Source of the DNA: an uncultured Clostridia bacterium
Lineage (GTDB): Bacteria; Bacillota; Clostridia; TANB77; CAG-508
NCBI GenBank assembly: GCA_948517135.1
Contig: CAORJJ010000023.1
Location: 1 to 23,971, forward strand
Reading direction: 5' to 3'
Length of the DNA: 23,971 nt
The translations under genes and the position numbers were made by a program. Positions 1-7,245 of the stretch are shown piece after piece (position 1 is the stretch's first letter; every line of letters starts with the position of its first letter). The notes below the pieces were generated by a model. That model ran no database searches. It had not been told where the DNA came from and was given only the letters and a program-made list of their open reading frames with translations.

Positions 1-19
1 ATATAATGGAGAATAACTA

Positions 20-1192
20 ATGATTAAAAAAAATAAAAAAATAAATATGTTTAAAGTTAAATGTGGGTTGCTGATAGTTTTAATATTGGTAATAATTTTA
101 GTAACTATAAAAAGTAAAAATGTAAATAAAGAATTATCAATTTTATTTAATAATGAAATTATTGAAACATTAAATAAAGTTATTATAGATGAAGAAAAAA
201 ATATATATTTTTCAAAAGAAGATATTCAAAAATTATTTGATGATACAATATATTTTAATGAAGCAGAAAAAGAACTAATTACTACTTATAATACTCATGT
301 AGCTTTATTAAAAATTGATGAAGAATATGGTTTAATAGATGATATAAATACAGAATTGAAAGGTAAAATGCAGGAAAAAGATAAAAAAGTTTACATCCCA
401 ATTACTGATTTACAAACAATATATGATATTGAATTAAATTATATAGAAAACAATAATAGAATTGTTATAGATTCATTATTGAAGGAAAAGAAAGTTGCAG
501 ATGTTAATAAAAAAACTAAAGTATATGAAAAAAAGGGATTTTTTCATGGTAACAAATTAGATAATTTAATAATTCGTGATAAAGTTGTTGTTTTAGGAGA
601 AGAAGGCAAATATAAGAAAATAAGAACACATCTAGGTGAAATTGGATATGTTAAAAAAAATAAATTATCAGAAGATATAGTAATTAGAGAAGATGCTAAA
701 TATGAAAAACAGGAAATCAATGTTTATGATAATTATTCAAATATTTCAGGAATTTATAATAATATTTCAGTAGATTCAAGCAAACTAAATGTTGTTACTC
801 CAACTTTTTTCAATATAGATAAAAATAGTAATGTTTTAGATAGAACATCAATTAGTACAGCAACGTATTCTGTTTATAAAAATTGGACAGACAGTAATGG
901 TCTTCAAATAATGCCAGCTTTAGAAAATGATGAAAATATTTCTAAGATACTGCTTAGCTATTCTCAAAGGAGTCAAGTAATAGGTGAATTAAGAGATATG
1001 TTACTAAAATATAACTATATTGGAATTAATATAAAATTTAGTACAATAGATGATATAAATAGTTTTTACAGATTTATATTAGAATTATATCCAAGATTTA
1101 AAGCAGTAGGAATAAAAGTTGCAGTGACTTTAAATAGTAATTTAGATAGAAAAAGAATTGAAAATTCAGTAGATTATATATTAGAAGATTAA
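20..1192 (+). CDS. Membrane-anchored SH3/GH18-like cell-envelope protein
   Basis: The product is 390 aa. A Lys-rich N-terminus is followed by one hydrophobic segment (about residues 14-31), which suggests a signal anchor with the rest outside the cell. Residues ~120-150 resemble the copper-amine-oxidase-like stalk domain (YIPITDL then a short beta hairpin). Residues ~165-215 resemble a bacterial SH3 domain. Residues ~256-390 resemble the first half of a YaaH-type GH18 barrel (LNVVTPTFFNI, then YIGINIKF, then FILELYPRFKAVGIKV). At the strand where GH18 enzymes carry DxxDxDxE this protein reads GINIKFST (335-342), so the catalytic Glu is missing, and the protein stops at about the next strand. 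It is probably a non-catalytic glycan-binding or envelope protein. The start has an SD (GGAG, 8-11). The next gene begins directly after its TAA, so the pair is co-translated with mltG. Domain calls are from memory and moderately secure. Confidence 0.7.
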   Translation: MIKKNKKINMFKVKCGLLIVLILVIILVTIKSKNVNKELSILFNNEIIETLNKVIIDEEKNIYFSKEDIQKLFDDTIYFNEAEKELITTYNTHVALLKIDEEYGLIDDINTELKGKMQEKDKKVYIPITDLQTIYDIELNYIENNNRIVIDSLLKEKKVADVNKKTKVYEKKGFFHGNKLDNLIIRDKVVVLGEEGKYKKIRTHLGEIGYVKKNKLSEDIVIREDAKYEKQEINVYDNYSNISGIYNNISVDSSKLNVVTPTFFNIDKNSNVLDRTSISTATYSVYKNWTDSNGLQIMPALENDENISKILLSYSQRSQVIGELRDMLLKYNYIGINIKFSTIDDINSFYRFILELYPRFKAVGIKVAVTLNSNLDRKRIENSVDYILED

Positions 1193-2278
1193 ATGAAAGT
1201 GAGTGAAATAATGAAAAAAGTTTTAATTAGCTTAGTAATAATAGTTATAGTAGTTATTGTTGGAGTAATTTTATGGTATACAAATGGTTTAAAAGCAGTA
1301 ACAAAACAGAGTGGTGAAACAATTGCTGTTGAAATAAAAGAAGGAATGGGTGTTCAAAGTATAGCTAATTTACTAGAAAAAAATAATGTAATAAAAAGTG
1401 CTACTGTTATGAGTATATATTCAAAATTAAATAATATTAATAATTTGAAAAAAGGAAAATATGATTTTAATAACAGTGAAGATTTGCCAACAATTATAAG
1501 TCATATGGAAAATGGTAAGGTAACTGATGAATCTGTAAAAATTACATTTATAGAAGGAAAAAATATAAGATGGATTGCTAGAACTATTGCAGAAAAAACC
1601 AATAATACAGAAGAAGATGTTTTCAATCTTTTAAAAAATGAAGAATACATTAATTCTTTAATTGAAGAATATTGGTTTATTACAGATGAAATAAAAGATA
1701 ATAGAATATATTATCCATTAGAAGGATATTTATTACCTGATACATATGTTTTTGATAATAAAGATGTTTCTGTAAAAAGTATATTTAAAATGATACTTAA
1801 TTTCACAGAAAAATACTTAAATGAATATAAAGATGAAATTAAGAATAATAGTTTAACAGTTCATCAAATTTTAACAATGGCTTCTATGGCTGAACTTGAG
1901 GGAAAATCTACTGAAGATAGAGCAGAAATAATTGGAGTATTTTATAATAGAATAACACAAGGTATGAGTTTAGGAAGTGATGTTACAACATATTATGCTT
2001 TTAAAGTAGATATGGGAGATAGAGATTTAACTGCAAAAGAATTAAATACAGAAAATCCATATAATACAAGAGGTCCTAATATGGTTGGAAAAATTCCAGT
2101 AGGTCCAATTTGTAATCCAAGTAAATCTGCAATTGAAGCAACATTAGAATATAAAGAAACAGATGCTTTATATTTTGTTGCAGATAAAAATGGAAAAGTT
2201 TATTTTACAAAAAGTAATTCAGAACATAATAAAAAGATACAAGAATTAAAAGATAAGGATTTGTGGTTTATATATTAA
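1193..2278 (+). CDS. mltG: Endolytic murein transglycosylase MltG (YceG-like)
   Basis: MltG is a membrane-anchored lytic transglycosylase that cuts nascent peptidoglycan strands and sets glycan chain length. The product is 361 aa with a hydrophobic anchor at about residues 10-29 and a LysM-like N-terminal region. The catalytic block is ASMAELEG, where Glu234 aligns with the essential Glu of E. coli MltG (ASIVEKE). The family blocks GSDVTTYYAF and NPYNTRGPNMVGKIPVGPICNP follow. The ATG abuts the preceding stop (TAAATG). A second in-frame ATG at 1211 would give a more typical MKKVLIS N-terminus, and neither start has a strong SD, so the exact start is uncertain. No clear terminator follows. The enzyme should act at the outer face of the cytoplasmic membrane. 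Confidence 0.93.
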   Translation: MKVSEIMKKVLISLVIIVIVVIVGVILWYTNGLKAVTKQSGETIAVEIKEGMGVQSIANLLEKNNVIKSATVMSIYSKLNNINNLKKGKYDFNNSEDLPTIISHMENGKVTDESVKITFIEGKNIRWIARTIAEKTNNTEEDVFNLLKNEEYINSLIEEYWFITDEIKDNRIYYPLEGYLLPDTYVFDNKDVSVKSIFKMILNFTEKYLNEYKDEIKNNSLTVHQILTMASMAELEGKSTEDRAEIIGVFYNRITQGMSLGSDVTTYYAFKVDMGDRDLTAKELNTENPYNTRGPNMVGKIPVGPICNPSKSAIEATLEYKETDALYFVADKNGKVYFTKSNSEHNKKIQELKDKDLWFIY

Positions 2279-2296
2279 TAAATTTTTGTCAAAATA

Positions 2297-2325
2297 TTGA
2301 TATTTATGTAGAATAGAAGTATAAT
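2297..2325 (+). promoter_or_regulatory. Sigma-A-type promoter for the zinc-ribbon pair
   Basis: TTGATA (2297-2302), a 17-nt spacer and TATAAT (2320-2325) lie just after mltG and 36 nt before the next start codon. The match to the housekeeping consensus is strong, and it separates this pair from mltG. Confidence 0.65.
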
Positions 2326-2361
2326 ATTTATGTTGTAAAAAAAGAAAGGGGACTTTATATT

Positions 2362-2937
2362 ATGTATTGTGAAAAATGCGGAACAAAATTAGAGGATTCA
2401 GCTTCATTTTGCACTAAATGTGGAGCAAGTATAAAAGGTGAAGTTGTAAAAACAAAAGAAAAAGTAGAAGACAAAGAAGTACAATTAAATGTTAAACCAA
2501 CTTATAAAATAGGTTATATGGTATTACCATATTTATTTACATATGCTATTTTTGCAGTTTGTTTAGGATTCCCACTTTTAGTAAGTGGATTATTTTCAGC
2601 AATAAATGTTTTTGGAGCTATTTTTATTGTTGTTGCATTATTATTTGGAATATCATATATATTTACTAAAAAACAATATGATAATTATTCTTATGACTTT
2701 TATAAAACAAAAGTTATATATAGAGATAGCTTTTTAAATGTATCTGAAAAGGAAGTTAAATACAAATATATAAGAGAAGTTACTATGCGTCAAACAATTA
2801 TACAAAGAATTTTTAATATTGGTAATATTGTATTATTTACTAATGCAGAAACTGGTGTAGGAAATGGTATTTGTATTGTAAATGTTCAAAATGTTCAAGA
2901 AATATACAAAAAAATAAAATCAACAATTGATGCTTAG
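2362..2937 (+). CDS. Zinc-ribbon, two-TM, bPH2-like membrane protein (paralog 1)
   Basis: The product is 191 aa. The N-terminus is a four-Cys zinc ribbon (C3, C6, C17, C20; CEKCG and CTKCG). Two hydrophobic segments follow (about residues 52-75 and 82-101). The C-terminal ~85 residues resemble a bacterial PH domain (bPH2/DUF304): an FYKTKVIYRDSF strand, KYKYIREVTM, then RIFNIGNIVLFTNA, the usual 'R-x-F-x-x-G-x-I' block. Such proteins are membrane-associated and their function is not established. The SD is AAAGGGG, 10-16 nt before the ATG. It is followed 15 nt later by a clear paralog with the same layout, so the pair is a tandem duplication. It ends with TAG, a stop codon used by only a few genes in this window. 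Confidence 0.8.
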   Translation: MYCEKCGTKLEDSASFCTKCGASIKGEVVKTKEKVEDKEVQLNVKPTYKIGYMVLPYLFTYAIFAVCLGFPLLVSGLFSAINVFGAIFIVVALLFGISYIFTKKQYDNYSYDFYKTKVIYRDSFLNVSEKEVKYKYIREVTMRQTIIQRIFNIGNIVLFTNAETGVGNGICIVNVQNVQEIYKKIKSTIDA

Positions 2938-2952
2938 AGGGAGGAGTATAAA

Positions 2953-3594
2953 ATGTTTTGTAAAAATTGTGGAACAGAAATGAGTGATGATGCACGTTTT
3001 TGCCCAAACTGTGGGACAGATAAATTAGGAGAAAATACATCACAAAACAATAAAAGTAAAGAAAATGATAATACAGTTAAATTTCAATTAAAACCAAAAT
3101 TTAATTGGGGATATAAAATTATTACAATAGGATTAAGAGCGTTATTATGGATTATATTAGTGGCAATATGGATGTCTGAGTCACTTGTTCAATTATTATT
3201 GTTATTCCCATCATTACCAGTAATTGTTCTTACTGTTACTGGTGCATGTGTTGCTATAAAATTAATTTTTGATAAATTGCAATATGATGCATTAGAATAT
3301 AATTTTTATGCTACAAAAGTAGAATATAAAGATGGATTTTTAAATAAAGAAGAAAAAGAATTGAAGTATAAATATATAAGAGAAGTTACTATGAATAAAA
3401 GTATTCTTGAAAGAATATTTAACATAGGAACAATAAGAATCTTTACAAATGCAAGTAGTGGTGTTGCATATGGTTCAAAACATAATAATATGTATGGAAA
3501 AAATGGTATGGCAATTCATTGTATAAAAGATGTAAAAGAACAATATCAAAAAATTAAAGATATTATAGATGAAGGAACAGAAAACGAAGATTAA
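2953..3594 (+). CDS. Zinc-ribbon, two-TM, bPH2-like membrane protein (paralog 2)
   Basis: The product is 213 aa and has the same architecture as the preceding gene: a zinc ribbon (C3, C6, C17, C20), two hydrophobic segments (about 55-74 and 78-105) and a C-terminal bPH2-like domain. The block YKYIREVTM is identical in both, and RIFNIG and FTNA are also shared. It differs by a longer polar linker after the ribbon and an insertion near residues 172-186 (YGSKHNNMYGKNG). An SD (GGGAGG, 2939-2944) precedes the ATG. It ends at a strong intrinsic terminator. The diverged ribbons and conserved PH cores suggest an old duplication with possible hetero-oligomer formation; that last point is inference. 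Confidence 0.8.
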   Translation: MFCKNCGTEMSDDARFCPNCGTDKLGENTSQNNKSKENDNTVKFQLKPKFNWGYKIITIGLRALLWIILVAIWMSESLVQLLLLFPSLPVIVLTVTGACVAIKLIFDKLQYDALEYNFYATKVEYKDGFLNKEEKELKYKYIREVTMNKSILERIFNIGTIRIFTNASSGVAYGSKHNNMYGKNGMAIHCIKDVKEQYQKIKDIIDEGTENED

Positions 3595-3597
3595 TAA

Positions 3598-3634
3598 AAA
3601 AAGCTATTTCAGTGATGAAATAGCTTTTTTATTT
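3598..3634 (+). terminator. Rho-independent terminator after the zinc-ribbon pair
   Basis: A perfect 14-bp inverted repeat (3598-3611 with 3616-3629), with core AGCTATTTCA / TGAAATAGCT, a GTGA loop and a run of T on the 3' side. Confidence 0.9.
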
Positions 3635-3649
3635 ATATTAATTTTTAAG

Positions 3650-3678
3650 TTGACACATTATGTAAATTATGCTAAAAT
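3650..3678 (+). promoter_or_regulatory. Strong sigma-A promoter with extended -10
   Basis: TTGACA (3650-3655), a 17-nt spacer and TGC-TAAAAT (-10 at 3673-3678) sit between the previous terminator and the foreign-looking ORF that starts at 3728. The -35 is perfect and the -10 is extended, so this short locus looks built to be transcribed by itself. Confidence 0.75.
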
Positions 3679-3727
3679 TAAATAGAATGCACTTATTTTT
3701 TTGAGTATATAGAAAGGAGAATCATTT

Positions 3728-4102
3728 ATGTTTATGACAAATCGGTGCTTTATCGTAGAGAACAAGACAGCGGAGGAGAATGTAAGTGAGTACTAGGTAA
3801 CTTCAAATGGCTTAGGGTTCGGAGTTGTAAGAGCTAATATAGACAGAAACGTGAGGAAAAAGATCTGTGTAATTTCTTTTGAGTTCAGATCCAACAACAA
3901 TGACGAAACATTCGAGAATGAAATATTCAAGGATGTATTCCTTAATCTGGCTCAAAAAACGAAATTACCGATATGTTTCAAGTCCAGCGTATTGACAGAA
4001 AATACGAAGAAAGTTCTGCTGGAAATTGGCGCTAAAGAAGTAGTCGACCTTGAACACATATGGCCGGAGGTTTTCAATATTTTTAAATTGGAAGTACAAT
4101 AA
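3728..4102 (+). CDS. Foreign-looking ORF interrupted by an in-frame TAG
   Basis: An ATG at 3728 with a good SD (AAAGGAGA, 3713-3720) reads 22 codons to a TAG at 3794-3796. The same frame then stays open for 101 more codons to TAA (4100-4102). The downstream part has no in-frame ATG or TTG near its start; the first usable start is GTG 3851, which lacks an SD. Both halves share a composition unlike the rest of the window. One 60-base line here (4021-4080) counts 26 G+C, against 15 in a typical aspS line (5281-5340), and codons such as CGG, GCG, CCG and CTG are used freely. This points to one horizontally acquired gene carrying a nonsense codon, read through or decayed. The protein family is not recognised. 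The C-terminal part (KKICVISFEF ... VLLEIGAKEVVDL) looks like a small alpha/beta domain. No function is assigned. Confidence 0.55.
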
Positions 4103-4114
4103 ATGATTCATAAT

Positions 4115-4140
4115 GGGAGAGCAGTTACTATCGCTCTCCC
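4115..4140 (+). terminator. GC-rich hairpin closing the foreign locus
   Basis: GGGAGAGC (4115-4122) pairs perfectly with GCTCTCCC (4133-4140) across a 10-nt loop, 12 nt after the stop codon. It is placed like a terminator, but no T-run follows (AAAAACATTTC). Termination is therefore uncertain; it may be a weak terminator or a transcript-stabilising hairpin. Confidence 0.5.
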
Positions 4141-4185
4141 AAAAACATTTCTATAATACTTAAACTAGTCAAAACGTATAAACAA

Positions 4186-4215
4186 TTGACAAATTACATA
4201 TAAATAGTGTATAAT
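4186..4215 (+). promoter_or_regulatory. aspS promoter
   Basis: TTGACA (4186-4191), an 18-nt spacer and TATAAT (4210-4215) are both perfect consensus hexamers. Predicted transcription starts near 4222, immediately before the T-box leader. Confidence 0.85.
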
Positions 4216-4221
4216 AAATAA

Positions 4222-4480
4222 TAGATTTGCTATGAAGATGAAAGCTAATAGAAAAACATTTTACAGAGAAAAAATGCCATTGGCTGAGAGCATTTTAAAT
4301 TAAGTTCTTTTAGTGAAACACATTGGAGCAAAAAACAATGCTATTAGCATTTATAAAAAGTGGAGAACTGTTTCCTTATAGTTCTCAAATAGGGTGGCAC
4401 CGCGGAAGTTATATATTGAAATATAAACCTTCGTCCCTGTAACTTGAAAAATAGTTACAGAGATGAAGGTTTTTTGTTTT
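4222..4480 (+). promoter_or_regulatory. T-box riboswitch leader of aspS
   Basis: This leader senses uncharged tRNA and allows read-through when the cognate aminoacyl-tRNA is scarce. The hallmark AGGGTGGCACCGCGG is at 4391-4405. It is followed by the terminator stem 4426-4444 / 4453-4472 (CCTTCGTCCCTGTAACT with AGTTACAGAGATGAAGG, some G-U pairs) and a T-run. Stem I can be drawn: base helix TTTGCT (4226-4231) with AGCAAA (4327-4332), and upper helix 4244-4253 with 4305-4314. That places the 3' strand of the specifier loop at about 4315-4322 (GAAACACA). The codon read there looks like AAC (4317-4319) or CAC (4319-4321), not an Asp GAY codon. The T-box identity is secure; the amino acid sensed is not. 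Confidence 0.93.
4426..4480 (+). terminator. T-box leader terminator
   Basis: A 17-19 bp stem (4426-4444 / 4453-4472) with a T-rich tail, TTTTTTGTTTT. It is mutually exclusive with the antiterminator that uses the T-box element at 4391-4405. Confidence 0.85.
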
Positions 4481-4522
4481 AATTTTTCGTCCCTAAAGAT
4501 AAGAAATAAGGAGAGAAAAATT

Positions 4523-6287
4523 ATGAAAGAAAATGTTTACAGAACTTATACATGTGGAGATTTAAGAGAAAAACATGTAGGAGAAGAAATTAAGTTAGCA
4601 GGATGGGTAGACACAATAAGAGATTTAGGAGGTGTACTATTTATTGATTTGAGAGATCAATATGGTATTACACAAGTTGTAGTTTCAGGAGATGAAGAAA
4701 AAGTAGATTTTTCTTCAAAGATACCAACTGAATCTACGATATCAGTATTACGGAAAAGTCAGACTAAGAGATGAAGAAACAATCAATAGGAGTTTAGAAA
4801 CAGGAACAGTAGAATTATTTGCAGATAAAATTGAAGTCTTAGGAAAAAGAAGTAAAGGTTTACCTTTTGAAATTGCGAATAACAGAACTGTTAGAGAAGA
4901 TTTAAGGTTAGAATATAGATTTTTAGATTTAAGATCAAGAAAAAATTTAGAAAATTTAAAATTAAGAGCTGAACTTATTCAATTTTTAAGAGCTCAAATG
5001 CAAAGCCAAGGTTTTTTAGAAGTGCAAACACCAATACTTACAAGTTCATCACCAGAAGGTGCTAGAGATTATTTAGTTCCAAGCAGAATGTATCCTGGAA
5101 AATTTTATGCACTTCCACAAGCACCACAACAATTTAAACAATTGTTAATGGTTTCAGGAATAGATAAATATTTTCAAATTGCACCTTGTTTTAGAGATGA
5201 AGATGCAAGAGCAGATCGTTCACCAGGAGAATTTTATCAATTAGATATGGAAATGGCTTTTGCAACTCAAGAAGATGTTTTTGCAGTTATGGAAGAAGTA
5301 ATATATAATACATTTTCTAAGTTTTCAGATAAGAAAGTTGCTGAATACCCATTTCCAAGAATTCCATATAAAGAGGCCATGCTTAAATATGGTACAGATA
5401 AGCCAGATTTAAGAAATCCTCTTGTTATAAAAGATGTAACAAATATTTTTGAAAAGTTAGATATAAAAGTGTTTAATGGAAAAATAGTTAGGACAGTTAC
5501 ACTTCCAAATGGAGCAGAAGCTACAAGAACATTTTATGATGGAATGGTTGAATTTGCGATAGAAGAATGTAAAGCTAAAGGTTTAGCATGGTTAAAAGTA
5601 AATGATGATAGAACACTTCAAGGTCCAATTGCTAAATTAATTCCAGATGAAGCAAGAGAAGAACTATTAACTCAAACAGATACAAAAGTAGGAGATAGTA
5701 TATTCTTTATTGCTGAACATAAAGGAATTGTAGAGAAATTAGCAGGAGAGATTAGAAAAGAAATTGCAATAAGACAAGATTTAATTGATGATTCTGTTTA
5801 TAAATTCTGTTGGATTGTAGATTTTCCAATGTATGAAATTGCAGATAATGGAAAATTAGAATTTTGTCATAATCCATTTTCAATGCCACAAGGCGGATTA
5901 GAAGCTTTAGAAACAAAAGATCCACTAGATATTTATGCATATCAATATGATATTGTATGTAATGGTATTGAATTATCATCAGGAGCTGTTAGAAATCATG
6001 ATCCTGAGATTATGATAAAAGCATTTGAAATTGCAGGATATACTGAAGAGGAAATAAAAAATAGATTTTCTGCATTATTTAATGCATTTCATTATGGAGC
6101 ACCACCACATGCAGGAATTGCACCAGGTGTTGACAGAATGTTAATGTTGCTTACAGGTGAAGAATCTATCAGAGAAGTTATTGCATTTCCAATGAATAGT
6201 AAAGCACAAGACTTATTGATGGGAGCACCAGGAAATGTTACAGATAGACAATTAAAAGATGTTCATATAAAATTAGATTTAAAATAA
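4523..6287 (+). CDS. aspS: Aspartyl-tRNA synthetase, requires a +1 frameshift near 4751
   Basis: AspRS is a class II synthetase that attaches Asp to tRNA-Asp. The real start is ATG 4523 (SD AAGGAGAG), giving MKENVYRTYTCGDLREKHVG, a standard AspRS N-terminus; the upstream in-frame ATG at 4463 lies inside the leader terminator. Read normally, translation stops after 83 residues (TGA 4772-4774). One base must be skipped near 4748-4757 to join the second frame, giving ~587 aa, the normal family length. The anticodon-binding OB fold (GWVDTIRDLGGVLFIDLRD) and motif 2 (FRDEDARADRSPGEFYQLD, a variant I associate with alphaproteobacterial-type AspRS) are present. So are the GAD-type insertion and motif 3 (GIAPGVDRMLMLL). 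Leu occurs in RDLGG where non-discriminating enzymes often have His, which favours a discriminating enzyme. The 0-frame codon at the break is CGG. The gene looks otherwise intact, so either recoding or a base-calling error is likely. Confidence 0.92.
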
Positions 6288-6310
6288 AAGTAATAATATT
6301 GTAATTGCTA

Positions 6311-6351
6311 AAAAACACCTCTAATAGTAAAATTATATTAGAGGTGTTTTT
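6311..6351 (+). terminator. Terminator hairpin after aspS, overlapping the next gene's SD
   Basis: A perfect 16-bp inverted repeat (6311-6326 with 6336-6351), AAAAACACCTCTAATA / its complement, ends in TTTTT. The right arm contains GAGGTG (6341-6346), which is also the only SD for the ATG at 6352, so the folded hairpin would hide that site. Confidence 0.85.
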
Positions 6352-7245
6352 ATGACAGAACAAGAGATTAGAAAAAAGTATCAAAGGGATGATGAAACAG
6401 ATTTAAGAGGAGCTAATGTAGGTGCTATTGATAATTTAATAGGAATGCTTGAAATCCATAAAAATAGTTCTGATGAATATGTAAGAAATATAGCAGAACA
6501 TTTTGGAGAATTTGAAAAACTTGCTCCAAATTTTGTGATATTTGAATCACAAAAATCAGATGAATGTTTTTATATGCATAGCTTTGCAGCTTTTCAAATA
6601 GGGAAAGATACTGAAAGCTTAATATCATCACATGAGTTTGGGCATGCTGTTATAGGAGTTACAAGCAAAACTAAAGTTCCAAAAGGATATGACGGCGTTA
6701 TTGCTAGAGCAAAGGCTCATGCATTAGCTCCTGAAAATAGAGAGTATTTTAAACAATATATAACATATTTATCGCAAAAAGATAATGAAGATAGAACTCA
6801 AGCAGAAAAAGGACCAGTTTCAGATATAATAAGTTCAGTTTTCCAACAAGAAGGATTTAGAATTGGAAGTTATGATAATGAATGTTGGTTACCAGCTTAC
6901 CATTTAAGAGACTATTATTTTGATGAAGAAAAAGGGGAAGTAAAAGTTGATAAAGTTTATGATGAAGATTTTGCTAATTTTTATTCTTTAAAAGCAAATA
7001 ATTGTGAGAAAGAAATAGAGACATTAAGAAATTTATTTGGAGATGAATTGATTGAAGTTTTAAACAGTGAGATTTTAAAATCAGCAGTTATATTAGAAAG
7101 AGTGGCAAGCAAAGATCAAAAGGAAAGTGTGCTAAATGAAATGGAGAGCATAAAAGGAGTTATTACAGGAACTACACAAGAAGATATTCGCTCAATATCA
7201 GAACCAGAAAAAGAAAATTATAAAGATGAAGGAGAAAGAGAGTAA
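6352..7245 (+). CDS. Putative zincin metallopeptidase (HEFGH)
   Basis: The product is 297 aa with no signal peptide or TM segment. A zinc-binding HExxH motif is clear: SSHEFGHAV, with H94, E95 and H98. Downstream the order GPVSDIISSVF, then a His/Tyr-rich stretch (WLPAYHLRDYYF), then DEDFANFYSL resembles phage-encoded zincins near head-morphogenesis genes, where an E/D-x-FAN helix follows. The third zinc ligand could be in that last block, but I cannot be sure. The C-terminal ~60 residues are acidic and probably disordered. The start ATG directly follows a terminator T-run and uses GAGGTG as SD, an unusual arrangement. The next gene starts right after its stop (TAAATG), so the two are translationally linked. 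No phage structural genes surround it. Substrate unknown. Confidence 0.7.
   Translation: MTEQEIRKKYQRDDETDLRGANVGAIDNLIGMLEIHKNSSDEYVRNIAEHFGEFEKLAPNFVIFESQKSDECFYMHSFAAFQIGKDTESLISSHEFGHAVIGVTSKTKVPKGYDGVIARAKAHALAPENREYFKQYITYLSQKDNEDRTQAEKGPVSDIISSVFQQEGFRIGSYDNECWLPAYHLRDYYFDEEKGEVKVDKVYDEDFANFYSLKANNCEKEIETLRNLFGDELIEVLNSEILKSAVILERVASKDQKESVLNEMESIKGVITGTTQEDIRSISEPEKENYKDEGERE

Noticed and set aside
3794..3796. Global reassignment of TAG to an amino acid
   Set aside because: TAG ends at least three well-supported host genes in this window (2937, 16288, 23297) at their natural C-termini.
4431..4439. TCGTCCCT in the T-box terminator as another copy of the 7727-7806 repeat
   Set aside because: CGTCCC is a usual part of T-box terminator stems, and the similarity ends after nine bases.
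4463..4522. Upstream ATG of the aspS frame (MKVFCFNFSS...)
   Set aside because: It lies inside the T-box terminator and has no SD. The family N-terminus begins at ATG 4523 with AAGGAGAG.
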